This document shows, piece by piece, positions 25,926 to 34,131 of a DNA stretch of 64,000 nucleotides; position 1 is the stretch's first letter; each line of letters starts with the position of its first letter. Source of the DNA: Yinghuangia soli (GTDB lineage Bacteria; Actinomycetota; Actinomycetes; Streptomycetales; Streptomycetaceae). The position numbers were made by a program, and so were the translations under genes. Under the pieces are notes generated by a model. That model did not search any database. It saw nothing but the letters and a program-made list of their open reading frames with translations, and was not told where the DNA came from. The stretch is from contig NZ_JAKFHA010000043.1 in assembly GCF_021502675.1 (NCBI RefSeq), positions 1 to 64,000 of the forward strand, read 5' to 3'.

Positions 25926-26984
25926 CTACTCCCCGCCTTCCGGCCCGCCCGGCTGCCCACCCGGTTGTCCGCCCTGCGGCCCGGCCCCTTCCGGAGTCTC
26001 GAAGGCGATCTGGCGCAGCGCCTCGCCGACCAGGTCGGGCCGGTCGTACGCCAGCCACCGCACCCGCCGGTCGCGCCGGAACCAGGTGTCCTGGCGGCGC
26101 GCGAACCTGCGGGTGGACCGGGCGGTGTCCTCCTTGGCCTCGGCCTCGCCGATCTCGCCGGTGAGCTGCCGCAGCACCTGCGCGTAGCCGAGCGCGCGCG
26201 AGGCGGTCAGGCCGTCCCGCAGGCCCTGCTTCTCCAGGGCCCGGACCTCGTCGACGAGCCCGTCGCGCCACATGCGTTCGACGCGGGCGTCGATGCGCTC
26301 GTCCAGGACCGGGCGCGGTACGTCGACGCCGATCTGGACGCAGTCGTACACCGGCACCGGGCCGGGCAGCGTGGCGGTGAAGGGCCGCCCGGTGATCTCG
26401 ATGACCTCCAGCGCGCGCACGATGCGGCGGCCGTTGCTGGGCAGGATCGCGGCCGCGGCGGCCGGGTCGAGTCCGGCGAGGCGGGTGTGCAGCGGGCCGG
26501 AGCCGCCGGCCTCCAGTTCGCGTTCCAGCCGGGCCCGGACCTCCGGGTCGGTGCCGGGGAACTCCAGGTCGTCGACGACCGCGCGGACGTACAGGCCCGA
26601 GCCGCCGACCAGGACCGGGGTGCGCCCGGCCGCGAGCAGCCCGTCGACGACCGCGCGGGCGTCGTGCTGGTACTCCGCGACGCTCGCGGTGCGGGTGACG
26701 TCCCAGACGTCCAGGAGGTGGTGCGGCACGCCGTCGCGTTCGGCGACGGTGAGCTTGGCGGTGCCGATGTCCATGCCCCGGTAGAGCTGCATCGAGTCGG
26801 TGTTGACGACGTCGCCGCCCAGCGCGCGCGCGAGCGCGACGCCGAGATCGGACTTGCCGGCCGCGGTGGGTCCGACCACCGCGACGACGCGCGGCGGCCG
26901 CGGGCCGCCGGCCGCCGGACGGGCCGCCGGATCGGTCGCGGCACCGGCCGCCGGTTCTGCTTCGGGAAGGGATCGCGCACTCAC
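25926..26984 (-). CDS. miaA: tRNA dimethylallyltransferase
   Basis: A 352-residue tRNA A37 isopentenyltransferase. P-loop VGPTAAGKSDLGVALA, substrate motifs DSMQLYRGMDIGTAK and GGSGLYVRA, and C-terminal RRFARRQDTWFRRD are all present. With miaB it makes ms2i6A37 in tRNAs reading U-starting codons, including the rare TTA codon (bldA tRNA) of streptomycetes. The last 25 residues are a Gly/Pro-rich tail. GTG 26984 (VSARSLPE) fits the family N-terminus although no clear Shine-Dalgarno precedes it. Confidence 0.95.
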   Translation of the reverse strand: MSARSLPEAEPAAGAATDPAARPAAGGPRPPRVVAVVGPTAAGKSDLGVALARALGGDVVNTDSMQLYRGMDIGTAKLTVAERDGVPHHLLDVWDVTRTASVAEYQHDARAVVDGLLAAGRTPVLVGGSGLYVRAVVDDLEFPGTDPEVRARLERELEAGGSGPLHTRLAGLDPAAAAAILPSNGRRIVRALEVIEITGRPFTATLPGPVPVYDCVQIGVDVPRPVLDERIDARVERMWRDGLVDEVRALEKQGLRDGLTASRALGYAQVLRQLTGEIGEAEAKEDTARSTRRFARRQDTWFRRDRRVRWLAYDRPDLVGEALRQIAFETPEGAGPQGGQPGGQPGGPEGGE

Positions 26985-27134
26985 GGGGACAAGTCTGCCG
27001 GAACACCGGCTACTTACCGTCACCCGATGCGGTACGCCGGGGCCCGGCGACATAACCGTGCCCCGTCCGGCCTCGTTGTCCTGCGGCACGACATGCACAT
27101 CCCGCACCTCCGACGTAGGGTCAAGGAGCAAGAA

Positions 27135-27668
27135 ATGGGCGTTTTCGACTGGTTCAGGCGTAATTCTTCCGCGGACGCCGAGCAGGAGCCCGGCTCCCCG
27201 GACCCGGCCCGCGCCGGAAGCGTCGGAACCCTTGTCGAGGAGCGGCCCGCGACCGAGTGTTGCGTCCCCGCCCAGGATTCCGGTGCCTGCTGCGAAGGCA
27301 GCCGACCGGAGGAGGCCGCGGACGTTGCTTCGCCCGCAGCACTCGCGACTGTCCCGGAGCCTTCCGGCTCGGGTCGCAAGTCCGAAGGAGAGCAAGACAT
27401 GGGTCTCTTGGACACCATCAAGGAAAAGCTCGCCCCGCACAGCGACAAGGCCGAGCAGGCGGTCGACAAGGCCACCGACATGATCGACGAGAAGACCGGC
27501 GGCAAGTACAGCGGTCAGCTGGACGCCGGGGCCGAGAAGGCGAAGGACACCCTCGGCATCAACAACGACGAGGCTGCCCCCGAAGCACCTGCCGAGGCAG
27601 CCCCCGAGGCGCCGGCCGCCGAGGCCCCGGCCGAAGCGCCTCCCGCGGAGGAGAACCCGCCCGCCTGA
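27135..27668 (+). CDS. Two-start gene: Cys-containing leader region fused in frame to an antitoxin-like protein
   Basis: One uninterrupted frame of 177 codons. The ATG at 27135 follows AAGGAG at seven bases and starts MGVFDWFRRN. The next 80 residues are Glu/Pro/Ser-rich with two cysteine pairs (ECCVP and ACCEG). At 27399 a second ATG, also with AAGGAG at eight bases, starts MGLLDTIKEKLAPHSDKAEQ. This 89-residue part matches the Rv0909/MT0933-like antitoxin family and ends in an Ala/Pro/Glu repeat tail. Either one fused protein, two nested products, or only the short protein is made. In other streptomycetes the short form stands alone at this position. No toxin gene is adjacent. Confidence 0.7.
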   Translation: MGVFDWFRRNSSADAEQEPGSPDPARAGSVGTLVEERPATECCVPAQDSGACCEGSRPEEAADVASPAALATVPEPSGSGRKSEGEQDMGLLDTIKEKLAPHSDKAEQAVDKATDMIDEKTGGKYSGQLDAGAEKAKDTLGINNDEAAPEAPAEAAPEAPAAEAPAEAPPAEENPPA

Positions 27669-27679
27669 CGGACGGGCAA

Positions 27680-27759
27680 GGCCGGCCCGGGAGGGCCGGC
27701 CGCACGGCACAGGTTCGCAGGCGACGGCGGCCACGGGAGAGTTCCCGTGGCCGCCGTCG
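27680..27759. terminator. Double hairpin terminator
   Basis: A 9-bp perfect stem (27680-27701, loop GGGA) is followed by a 17-bp perfect stem (27722-27759, loop GAGT). They separate the antitoxin-like gene from the convergent LigB-like gene. Confidence 0.85.
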
Positions 27760-27792
27760 TATGTGCGTGCGGGGCTTGCGCGTTCGGTGCGG

Positions 27793-28497
27793 TCAGCGCC
27801 ACACCGCGACGAAGTAGCCCACGCCGTAAGGCGCGTCCTCGTACGTCAGGGTGCCGGTCAGGCCCGCGCCGTCGGCGGCGCCGGCCAGCACCTGCCAGGC
27901 TGCGCGGCCCGCCACCCAGAGCTGGTCGGCGAGTTCGGGGTCCAGGCCGGCCAGCGCGAGCACGTCGGCGCCGCCGAGTGCGGCGGCGATGGCCGCGTCG
28001 TACGCCTCGGCGCGCGCGTCGAGGTAGCCGGGCGCCTTCTCGGTCCGGCACGCGGAGCCGTCGCCGAGCACCAGGAGCGCGATCCGCTCGTCGCCCGCGG
28101 CGAGTTCGGCGCCGGACGCCAGGCAGTCGGCGGCATCCGCGCCGGCGGCCACCGCGAGGCCCGAGACCGGCACGCCGACCGGGGTGCGGGCCAGCAGCCA
28201 GGCGCCGACGGCCAGCGATTCGGGGAGCCGCTCGGTGCCGTCCCCGGTGCCGCCCTCGCCCAGGCGTACCGCGAGGTCCACGCCGAACGGCGCGAAGGAC
28301 CCGGTACCGCCCTTGGCGAAGTCGGCCGACTCGGGGCCGGTGCCGACCACCACGACCCGGTCCGGGCGGGCGTCGGCCAGCGCGGCGACGGCGGCGTCGC
28401 ACGCTCGGCGCAACGCGTCGAGCTCGCCCGCGGCGCCCGCGGCCAGCTCGGGGACGATCAACGGCGGATGAGGACACACGGCAGCGGCAACGAGCAC
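27793..28497 (-). CDS. Class III extradiol dioxygenase (LigB-like) domain protein
   Basis: A 234-residue protein of the class III extradiol ring-cleavage dioxygenase subunit B fold. The N-terminus VAAAVCPHPPLIVPELA has the conserved His-Pro-Pro of the iron site, and VVVVGTGPES follows at about residue 50. It is a single-gene member conserved between miaA and miaB in streptomycetes. True dioxygenase activity is unproven and the substrate unknown. GTG 28497, divergent from the phosphatase gene with 34 bp between starts. Confidence 0.75.
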   Translation of the reverse strand: MLVAAAVCPHPPLIVPELAAGAAGELDALRRACDAAVAALADARPDRVVVVGTGPESADFAKGGTGSFAPFGVDLAVRLGEGGTGDGTERLPESLAVGAWLLARTPVGVPVSGLAVAAGADAADCLASGAELAAGDERIALLVLGDGSACRTEKAPGYLDARAEAYDAAIAAALGGADVLALAGLDPELADQLWVAGRAAWQVLAGAADGAGLTGTLTYEDAPYGVGYFVAVWR

Positions 28498-28531
28498 GGC
28501 ACGAGACTACCCAACGTGTTCTGATGGGCTC

Positions 28532-29122
28532 ATGGCGCAGCTCACGATCCTGAGACACGGCGAGACCGAGTGGAGCCGGTCCGGACGGCACACCGGGCGG
28601 ACCGACATCCCGCTGACCCCCGCCGGCGAGGAGCAGGCCCGCGCCGCGGGCAAGTTGCTCGCCGGGCAGCGCTTCGCGCTGGTGCTGGCCAGCCCGCTGC
28701 AGCGGGCCCGCGAGACCGCGGCGCTGGCCGGACTGGCCGGTGCGGAGCCGGAGCCGGACCTGATGGAGTGGGACTACGGCGGCTACGAGGGCCTGACCAC
28801 GCCGCAGATCCGCGAGACGGTCCCCGACTGGTACCTGTGGCGGGACGGGATCGTCCCCGGCGACCCCGAGCATCCCGGCGAGCAGGCCGCGGAGGTCGGC
28901 GCCCGCGTCGACCGCGTCCTGGCGCGCGTCCGCCCGGTGCTGGCCGGCGGCGACGACGTGGCGCTGGTCGCGCACGGCCACGTGCTGCGCGTCCTGACCG
29001 CGCGGTGGCTGGGCCTCCCGCCCGCCGACGGCCGCCTCTTCGCGCTGGCCACGGCAGGTGTGTCCACGCTGGGGTACGAGCACGGCTTCCCGGTCATGAC
29101 GGGCTGGAACGAGCGCGGCTGA
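28532..29122 (+). CDS. Histidine phosphatase (phosphoglycerate mutase-like) family protein
   Basis: A 196-residue protein. The RHGETEWS motif near the N-terminus gives the phosphorylated histidine. SPLQRARETA and a C-terminal VAHGHVLRV supply the other catalytic Arg and His residues. Substrate specificity (phosphosugar, alpha-ribazole phosphate and others) cannot be assigned. ATG 28532 begins MAQLTILRHGE. Ends at a shared terminator with miaB. Confidence 0.9.
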   Translation: MAQLTILRHGETEWSRSGRHTGRTDIPLTPAGEEQARAAGKLLAGQRFALVLASPLQRARETAALAGLAGAEPEPDLMEWDYGGYEGLTTPQIRETVPDWYLWRDGIVPGDPEHPGEQAAEVGARVDRVLARVRPVLAGGDDVALVAHGHVLRVLTARWLGLPPADGRLFALATAGVSTLGYEHGFPVMTGWNERG

Positions 29123-29140
29123 GCTCTGGCCGGCTCGCAA

Positions 29141-29190
29141 ACGGCGGCGGCCCGGTCAGGGGCTGTTTCCCCCGGCCGGGCCGCCGCCGT
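29141..29190. terminator. Bidirectional terminator between phosphatase gene and miaB
   Basis: A perfect 15-bp stem (29141-29155 with 29176-29190) and 20-base loop between convergent stops. Confidence 0.75.
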
Positions 29191-29198
29191 GTGTTGCG

Positions 29199-30689
29199 TC
29201 AGTCGGCGCAGCAGGCGCCGGCCGCGGGGGCGTCAGCCGGTTGGGCCGGGGCGCCGATCTGCGGCATGCCGAGGAGCACGCCGGGCTTGGCCGCGGCGGC
29301 CGCCGTCCCGGTGCGCTTGGCCCAGGCGTCGCCCGCGCGGGTGGCGCGCACGGACCGCGTCGGGCCTTCGGCGAGCAGGTGGTGCGGGGCGGCGTAGGTG
29401 ATCTCGACGGTCGCCACGTCGCCGGGGCGCACGTCCTGCGCAGGGCGCTCGAAGTGCACGAGGCGGTTGTCGGGGGCGCGCCCGGAGAGCCGCGCGGTGG
29501 CCTCGTCCTTGCGGCCTTCGCCTTCCGCGACGAGGACCTCCAGGGTGCGGCCGACCTGCTTCTTGTTCTCGTCCCAGGAGATCTCGTCCTGCAGCGCGAC
29601 GAGGCGCTGGTAGCGCTCCTGGACGACCTCCTTGGGGATCTGGCCGTCCATGGTGGCCGCGGGGGTGCCGGGGCGCTTGGAGTACTGGAAGGTGAACGCG
29701 TTCGCGAAGCGGGCCTCGCGGACCGTGTGCAGGGTCTGCTCGAAGTCCGCCTCGGTCTCGCCGGGGAAGCCGACGATGATGTCGGTCGAGATGGCCGCGT
29801 CCGGCATGGCCGCGCGGACCCGCTCGATGATGCCGAGGTAGCGGTCCTGCCGGTACGAGCGGCGCATCGCGCGCAGCACGTCGTCCGAGCCGGACTGCAG
29901 CGGCATGTGCAGCTGGTGCATGACGTTCGGCGTCTCGGCCATCGCGGCGATGACGTCGTCGGTGAAGTCGCGCGGGTGCGGCGAGGTGAAGCGCACGCGT
30001 TCGAGGCCGTCGATCTGCCCGCAGGCGCGCAGCAGTTTGGAGAAGGCCTCGCGGTCGCCCATGTCCGAGCCGTACGCGTTGACGTTCTGGCCGAGCAGGG
30101 TGACTTCGATCACGCCTTCGGCGACCAGCGCCTCGATCTCGGCGAGGACGTCGCCGGGGCGGCGGTCCTTCTCCTTGCCGCGCAGCGCGGGCACGATGCA
30201 GAACGTGCAGGTGTTGTTGCAGCCGACCGAGATGGACACCCAGGCCGCGTAAGCCGATTCGCGGCGGGTGGGGAGCGTGGACGGGAACACGTCCAGCGAC
30301 TCGAGGATCTCGACCTGGGCTTCCTCCTGCACGCGGGCGCGCTCCAGGAGCACCGGCAGCGAGCCGATGTTGTGGGTGCCGAAGACCACGTCGACCCAGG
30401 GGGCCTTGGCGACGATGGTGTCGCGGTCCTTCTGGGCGAGGCAGCCGCCCACCGCGATCTGCATGCCTGGCCGTTTGGCTTTCTTCGGCGCAAGATGGCC
30501 GAGGTTGCCGTACAGCCGGTTGTCGGCGTTCTCCCGCACCGCGCAGGTGTTGAAGACGACGACATCGGCTTCTTCGCCCGCGGAAGCGCGGACGTAGCCC
30601 GCGTCCTCCAGCAGGCCGGACAGCCGCTCGGAGTCGTGGACGTTCATCTGGCACCCGTAGGTGCGCACCTCGTAAGATCGCGCGCTCAT
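29199..30689 (-). CDS. miaB: tRNA-2-methylthio-N6-dimethylallyladenosine synthase
   Basis: A 496-residue radical SAM methylthiotransferase. The N-terminal UPF0004 domain has three cluster cysteines ([20 protein letters not shown]). The radical SAM motif is CNNTCTFC. The C-terminal TRAM region binds tRNA. It completes ms2i6A37 after MiaA. The ATG at 30689 ([16 protein letters not shown]) was chosen by family N-terminus. A short C-terminal extension ends in ACCAD. Its start is 21 bases from the start of the divergent TAXI gene. Confidence 0.96.
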   Translation of the reverse strand: MSARSYEVRTYGCQMNVHDSERLSGLLEDAGYVRASAGEEADVVVFNTCAVRENADNRLYGNLGHLAPKKAKRPGMQIAVGGCLAQKDRDTIVAKAPWVDVVFGTHNIGSLPVLLERARVQEEAQVEILESLDVFPSTLPTRRESAYAAWVSISVGCNNTCTFCIVPALRGKEKDRRPGDVLAEIEALVAEGVIEVTLLGQNVNAYGSDMGDREAFSKLLRACGQIDGLERVRFTSPHPRDFTDDVIAAMAETPNVMHQLHMPLQSGSDDVLRAMRRSYRQDRYLGIIERVRAAMPDAAISTDIIVGFPGETEADFEQTLHTVREARFANAFTFQYSKRPGTPAATMDGQIPKEVVQERYQRLVALQDEISWDENKKQVGRTLEVLVAEGEGRKDEATARLSGRAPDNRLVHFERPAQDVRPGDVATVEITYAAPHHLLAEGPTRSVRATRAGDAWAKRTGTAAAAAKPGVLLGMPQIGAPAQPADAPAAGACCAD

Positions 30690-30710
30690 ATCGAAATCAA
30701 GGGTACGCGT

Positions 30711-31727
30711 ATGAGACAGGGCGGCACAGCGCCGGTTCCCCGGGGCGGCGGGCAGATCCGGCGTACCCGGACGATCGTCGCGCTGGCACTCGCGCTCGCG
30801 CTCGCGCTGTTCGCCGGCGGGCTGTGGATCAGCTCGGACGACGCGGCGCCGTACCGCGGCGGGCCGATCTCGATCGCGGCCGGGGTGCGCAGCGGCGTCT
30901 ACTTCAAGTACGGCGAGCTGCTGGCCCCGCGGCTCACCGAGGACCTGGGCGCGCCGGTCCGCGTGGACGAGAGCAGCGGTTCGGTGGACAACCTGGCCCG
31001 GATCGGCGACGGCCGGAACACGCTGGGCATAGCGACGGCCGACTCGGTCGCGAACCTCGACCCGGCGAAGCGGGCCGAGCTGCGCGCGGTCGCGCGGTTG
31101 TACGACGACTACGTGCAGTTGGTCGTGCCGGCGTCGTCGGGCATCCGGTCGCTGGAGGACCTGAAGGGCAAGCGCGTGGTGATCGGCCCTCCGCAGTCGG
31201 GTGTGGAGCTGATCACGCGGCGCATCCTGGCGACCGCCGAGATGGACGCGGACCGCGACATCGTGCCGGTGCGGCTGGGCATCGGCGACGCCACGAAGGA
31301 GCTGGGCGCCGGGAACGTGGACGCGTTCTTCTGGTCCGGCGGGCTGCCGACCGAGGCGGTGTGGCAGCTGGCCCGGAGCATGAAGCTGCGGTTCGTGCCG
31401 CTGGGCGAGGTGGCCACCAAGCTGCGGGCGAAGTACGGGCATGTGTACCGCGAGGCGGTGATCCCGGCCGACGCGTACCCCGGGCTGGACGGGCGCCGCG
31501 ATGCGACCGTGCCGACGATCGCGGTGCCGAACCTCCTGGTGACCCGGGCGGATGCGGACACCGGGCTGATCCGGCAGGTCACCGGCACGGTGATGGGCGA
31601 GCGGGAGTCGATCGGGGCGCAGGTGCACGCCGCCCAGTTGGTGGATCCGCGGACCGCGATCTTCACGGACCCTCCGCTGAAGCTGCACGAAGGTGCCCGG
31701 CTCTGGTACAGATCGGCGAAACCGTGA
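30711..31727 (+). CDS. TAXI-family substrate-binding protein (orphan)
   Basis: A 338-residue protein with a basic N-terminus and one hydrophobic segment (residues 20-40). It lacks a lipobox cysteine, so it is either a cleaved secreted protein or membrane-tethered. The mature part matches TRAP-associated extracytoplasmic immunogenic (TAXI) binding proteins: [60 protein letters not shown]. Such proteins bind glutamate/glutamine or other carboxylates and normally work with a DctQM-type permease, none of which is in the window. ATG 30711 after AAGGG. Located next to the glutamate-sensing locus. Confidence 0.87.
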   Translation: MRQGGTAPVPRGGGQIRRTRTIVALALALALALFAGGLWISSDDAAPYRGGPISIAAGVRSGVYFKYGELLAPRLTEDLGAPVRVDESSGSVDNLARIGDGRNTLGIATADSVANLDPAKRAELRAVARLYDDYVQLVVPASSGIRSLEDLKGKRVVIGPPQSGVELITRRILATAEMDADRDIVPVRLGIGDATKELGAGNVDAFFWSGGLPTEAVWQLARSMKLRFVPLGEVATKLRAKYGHVYREAVIPADAYPGLDGRRDATVPTIAVPNLLVTRADADTGLIRQVTGTVMGERESIGAQVHAAQLVDPRTAIFTDPPLKLHEGARLWYRSAKP

Positions 31728-31803
31728 TGCGTCCGACGTCGCGCGTAGACCGGTAAATGCAAGATGCTGGGGGCCTGACCCTCCGGCGAGTGCGCGGCAC
31801 TCC

Positions 31804-31825
31804 TACACTCTGACCTCCTGTCAGA
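31804..31825 (+). promoter_or_regulatory. Possible promoter with overlapping palindrome before the kinase gene
   Basis: TACACT (31804-31809) is a plausible -10 element, followed by TCTGAC-CTCCT-GTCAGA, an inverted repeat with six-base arms (31809-31825). It lies about 40 bases before the GTG of the kinase-binding protein fusion. Confidence 0.35.
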
Positions 31826-31863
31826 AGTCGGAGCACACTCCCGGAGCACCCTGGGAGGAGGGC

Positions 31864-34056
31864 GTGACCGCAGTGTCCGAAGGCGATGTCGGCCGTGTGC
31901 TGAACCAGCGGTACCGCCTGAGCCGCAGCCTGGGCCGCGGCGGTATGGGCGAGGTCTGGTTGGCCGTCGACACCGCGTTGGGCCGCGAGGTCGCGGTCAA
32001 GGAACTCCTGCTGCCGGCTTCCCTGGACGAGGCCGCGCAGCGGTCCTGGCTGGAGCGCAGCAAGCGCGAGGCCACTGCCGCCGCCCGGATCCGGCACGAG
32101 AACGTGGTCACCGTCCACGACGTGTTCGAAGAGGACGGGCGCCCGTGGATCGTCATGGAGCTGGTGATCTCCCGCTCGCTGTCCGAAGTGGTGCGCACCG
32201 AAGGCCGGCTCGAGTACGCGGAGGCCGCGCGCATCGGGCTCGACGTGCTGCGGGCGCTGCGCGCCGCGCACGCGAAGGGTGTGCTGCACCGCGATGTGAA
32301 GCCCGCGAACGTGCTGCTGGGCTTCGACGGCCGGGTGGTGCTCACCGACTTCGGCATCGCGACGTTCGTGGACGCCCCGCAGGTGACGCATGTCGGGGAG
32401 CTGCTGGGCACGCCCGGGTATCTGGCGCCGGAGCGGGCCGAGCGGTTCGCCACCGGCGGTGTGCCGGTCGAGGGCCGGCGCGGCGGGGCGGTCTGCGAGG
32501 CGGACGAGTGCGACCCGGAGGCGTGCGACGCGGACGGCCGGGAGGCCGGCGCCGAGACCGCGGTGGCCGGCGGGGGCGTGCGGACGTCGGACGAGACGCT
32601 GGGCATGAGCGGTACGACGCTGCTGGACCCGGCGTCCGACCTGTGGTCGCTGGGCGCCACGCTGTACGAGATGGTCGAGGGCCGTCCGCCGTTCATCCGG
32701 GCCTCGCCGGTCGAGGTCGTGGACGCCGTGGTCAACCACGCGCCCGCGCCGCCGCGCCATGCCGGTGCGCTGGAGCCGGTGGTGATGGGCCTGCTGCGGA
32801 AGGACCCGGCGGAGCGGCTGGACGCCAAGGAGGCCGAGGAGCTGCTGGTCCGGGTGATCCAGGACGCGCTGCCGCGCACCTGGGGCGGCGAGATGCTCCC
32901 GGCGCAGCGGCCGCCGTCCGCGGGCGAGACCGCGGGGCCGGGCGCGTACCGGGCAGGGCTCGGCAGCGGGCACACCGCGACGCACCGCAGTGTGCCGGGC
33001 GGTTCGGGAACGCGGGCGGGCGAAGCGGCGGCGGAGCTGGGCGTCCATGCCGCGGACGAGCCGGTGGAGCCGACGTGGGCCGGCGAGCTTCCGGACGATG
33101 CGGAAGCGGCGGTCGTCCTCGGCGGGCCCGCGGGCGATGCGCCGGATCCGGCCCCGGGGCGGTGGACGCGCCGCCGGAAGCTGCAGGTGATCGTGCCCGC
33201 GGTGCTCGCGCTCGTGCTGGTCGCGACGTCGCTGGTGCTGCTGAAGGCGGTCGGCTCGGACGGCAAGGGCAGCGACCGGCTGGCGCAGTTGCGGGCCCGG
33301 TCGGCGACGTACCAGGCGATGGTGCAGCGCGGCTACATGATCGTCGGGGTGAAGCCGGACCAGCCCGGGGTGAGCCAGAAGGGCGCCGACGGGCAGTACA
33401 CGGGCTTCGACGACGACATCGCGCGGATGATTGCGGCGGATCTCGGGTTCGCCGGGAAGATCCGCTTCGTGGACGTCGAGACGCAGGGCCGCGAATACCG
33501 GATAGCGAGCGGCCAGGTCGACCTCGTGGTGGCGAGTTACACGATAAATCCGGAGCGGCTGCAGCGGGTTTCGTTCGCCGGCCCGTACTACGTGGCGGGG
33601 CAGGACTTCCTGGTCCGCAAGGACGACCCGGGTGCGGCGCGCCCGGAGGACCTGGCGGGCAGCCGGGTGTGCGTGGTCCGCGAGTCGACGTCCGCGGCGC
33701 GGGTGCGGCAGAAGTTCCCGACCATGCAGGTCGAGGAGCGCGGCAAGTATTCGGAGTGCGTCGACGAGCTGCTCAAGCGCAATGTGCGCGGGGTGAGCAC
33801 CGACGACACCATCCTGGCCGGGTTCGTGGCCCGGCATCCGGCCGAACTTCGGGTGCTGGGCAGCCCGTTCTCGGACGAGCCGTACGGTGTGGGGCTCAGC
33901 CGCGGCGATGCGGCGCTGGCCGGTGCGGTGTGCGATGCGCTGAACCGGCACATCGCCAACGGCGACTGGCAGCGGGCCTACGACGGGACGCTCGGCACGC
34001 TCGGTCTGCTGCCGCCGCGGCCGCCCAAGTGCGTACCGCACGTGCCGTCCGAGTAG
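31864..34056 (+). CDS. Transmembrane Ser/Thr protein kinase fused to an extracellular GluB-like amino-acid-binding domain
   Basis: A 730-residue receptor kinase. Residues 15-335 are a Hanks-type kinase: GRGGMGEVW (24-32), Lys46 in VAVKEL, HRDVKPAN (142-149), DFG (162-164), APE (188-190). A 60-residue insert follows APE and contains CEADECDPEAC (Cys211, 216, 221). Residues 340-435 are a low-complexity juxtamembrane region, 439-461 a single transmembrane helix. Residues 487-730 are a complete solute-binding protein domain closely resembling the GluB encoded 3.4 kb downstream (shared GFDxDIARMI, FAGPYYVxGQ, LVRKDD, TDDxIL). External glutamate or a similar ligand should control internal kinase activity. 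GTG 31864 sits after GGAGGAGG. Next to gluK-gluR-gluABCD. Confidence 0.93.
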   Translation: MTAVSEGDVGRVLNQRYRLSRSLGRGGMGEVWLAVDTALGREVAVKELLLPASLDEAAQRSWLERSKREATAAARIRHENVVTVHDVFEEDGRPWIVMELVISRSLSEVVRTEGRLEYAEAARIGLDVLRALRAAHAKGVLHRDVKPANVLLGFDGRVVLTDFGIATFVDAPQVTHVGELLGTPGYLAPERAERFATGGVPVEGRRGGAVCEADECDPEACDADGREAGAETAVAGGGVRTSDETLGMSGTTLLDPASDLWSLGATLYEMVEGRPPFIRASPVEVVDAVVNHAPAPPRHAGALEPVVMGLLRKDPAERLDAKEAEELLVRVIQDALPRTWGGEMLPAQRPPSAGETAGPGAYRAGLGSGHTATHRSVPGGSGTRAGEAAAELGVHAADEPVEPTWAGELPDDAEAAVVLGGPAGDAPDPAPGRWTRRRKLQVIVPAVLALVLVATSLVLLKAVGSDGKGSDRLAQLRARSATYQAMVQRGYMIVGVKPDQPGVSQKGADGQYTGFDDDIARMIAADLGFAGKIRFVDVETQGREYRIASGQVDLVVASYTINPERLQRVSFAGPYYVAGQDFLVRKDDPGAARPEDLAGSRVCVVRESTSAARVRQKFPTMQVEERGKYSECVDELLKRNVRGVSTDDTILAGFVARHPAELRVLGSPFSDEPYGVGLSRGDAALAGAVCDALNRHIANGDWQRAYDGTLGTLGLLPPRPPKCVPHVPSE

Positions 34057-34131
34057 CCGTCCGCGTGGCCGTACGTGTAGCCGTCCGTGCAGGCGTACGA
34101 GCAGCCGGCCGCCCGGGGCTCGGAGCGGGTC

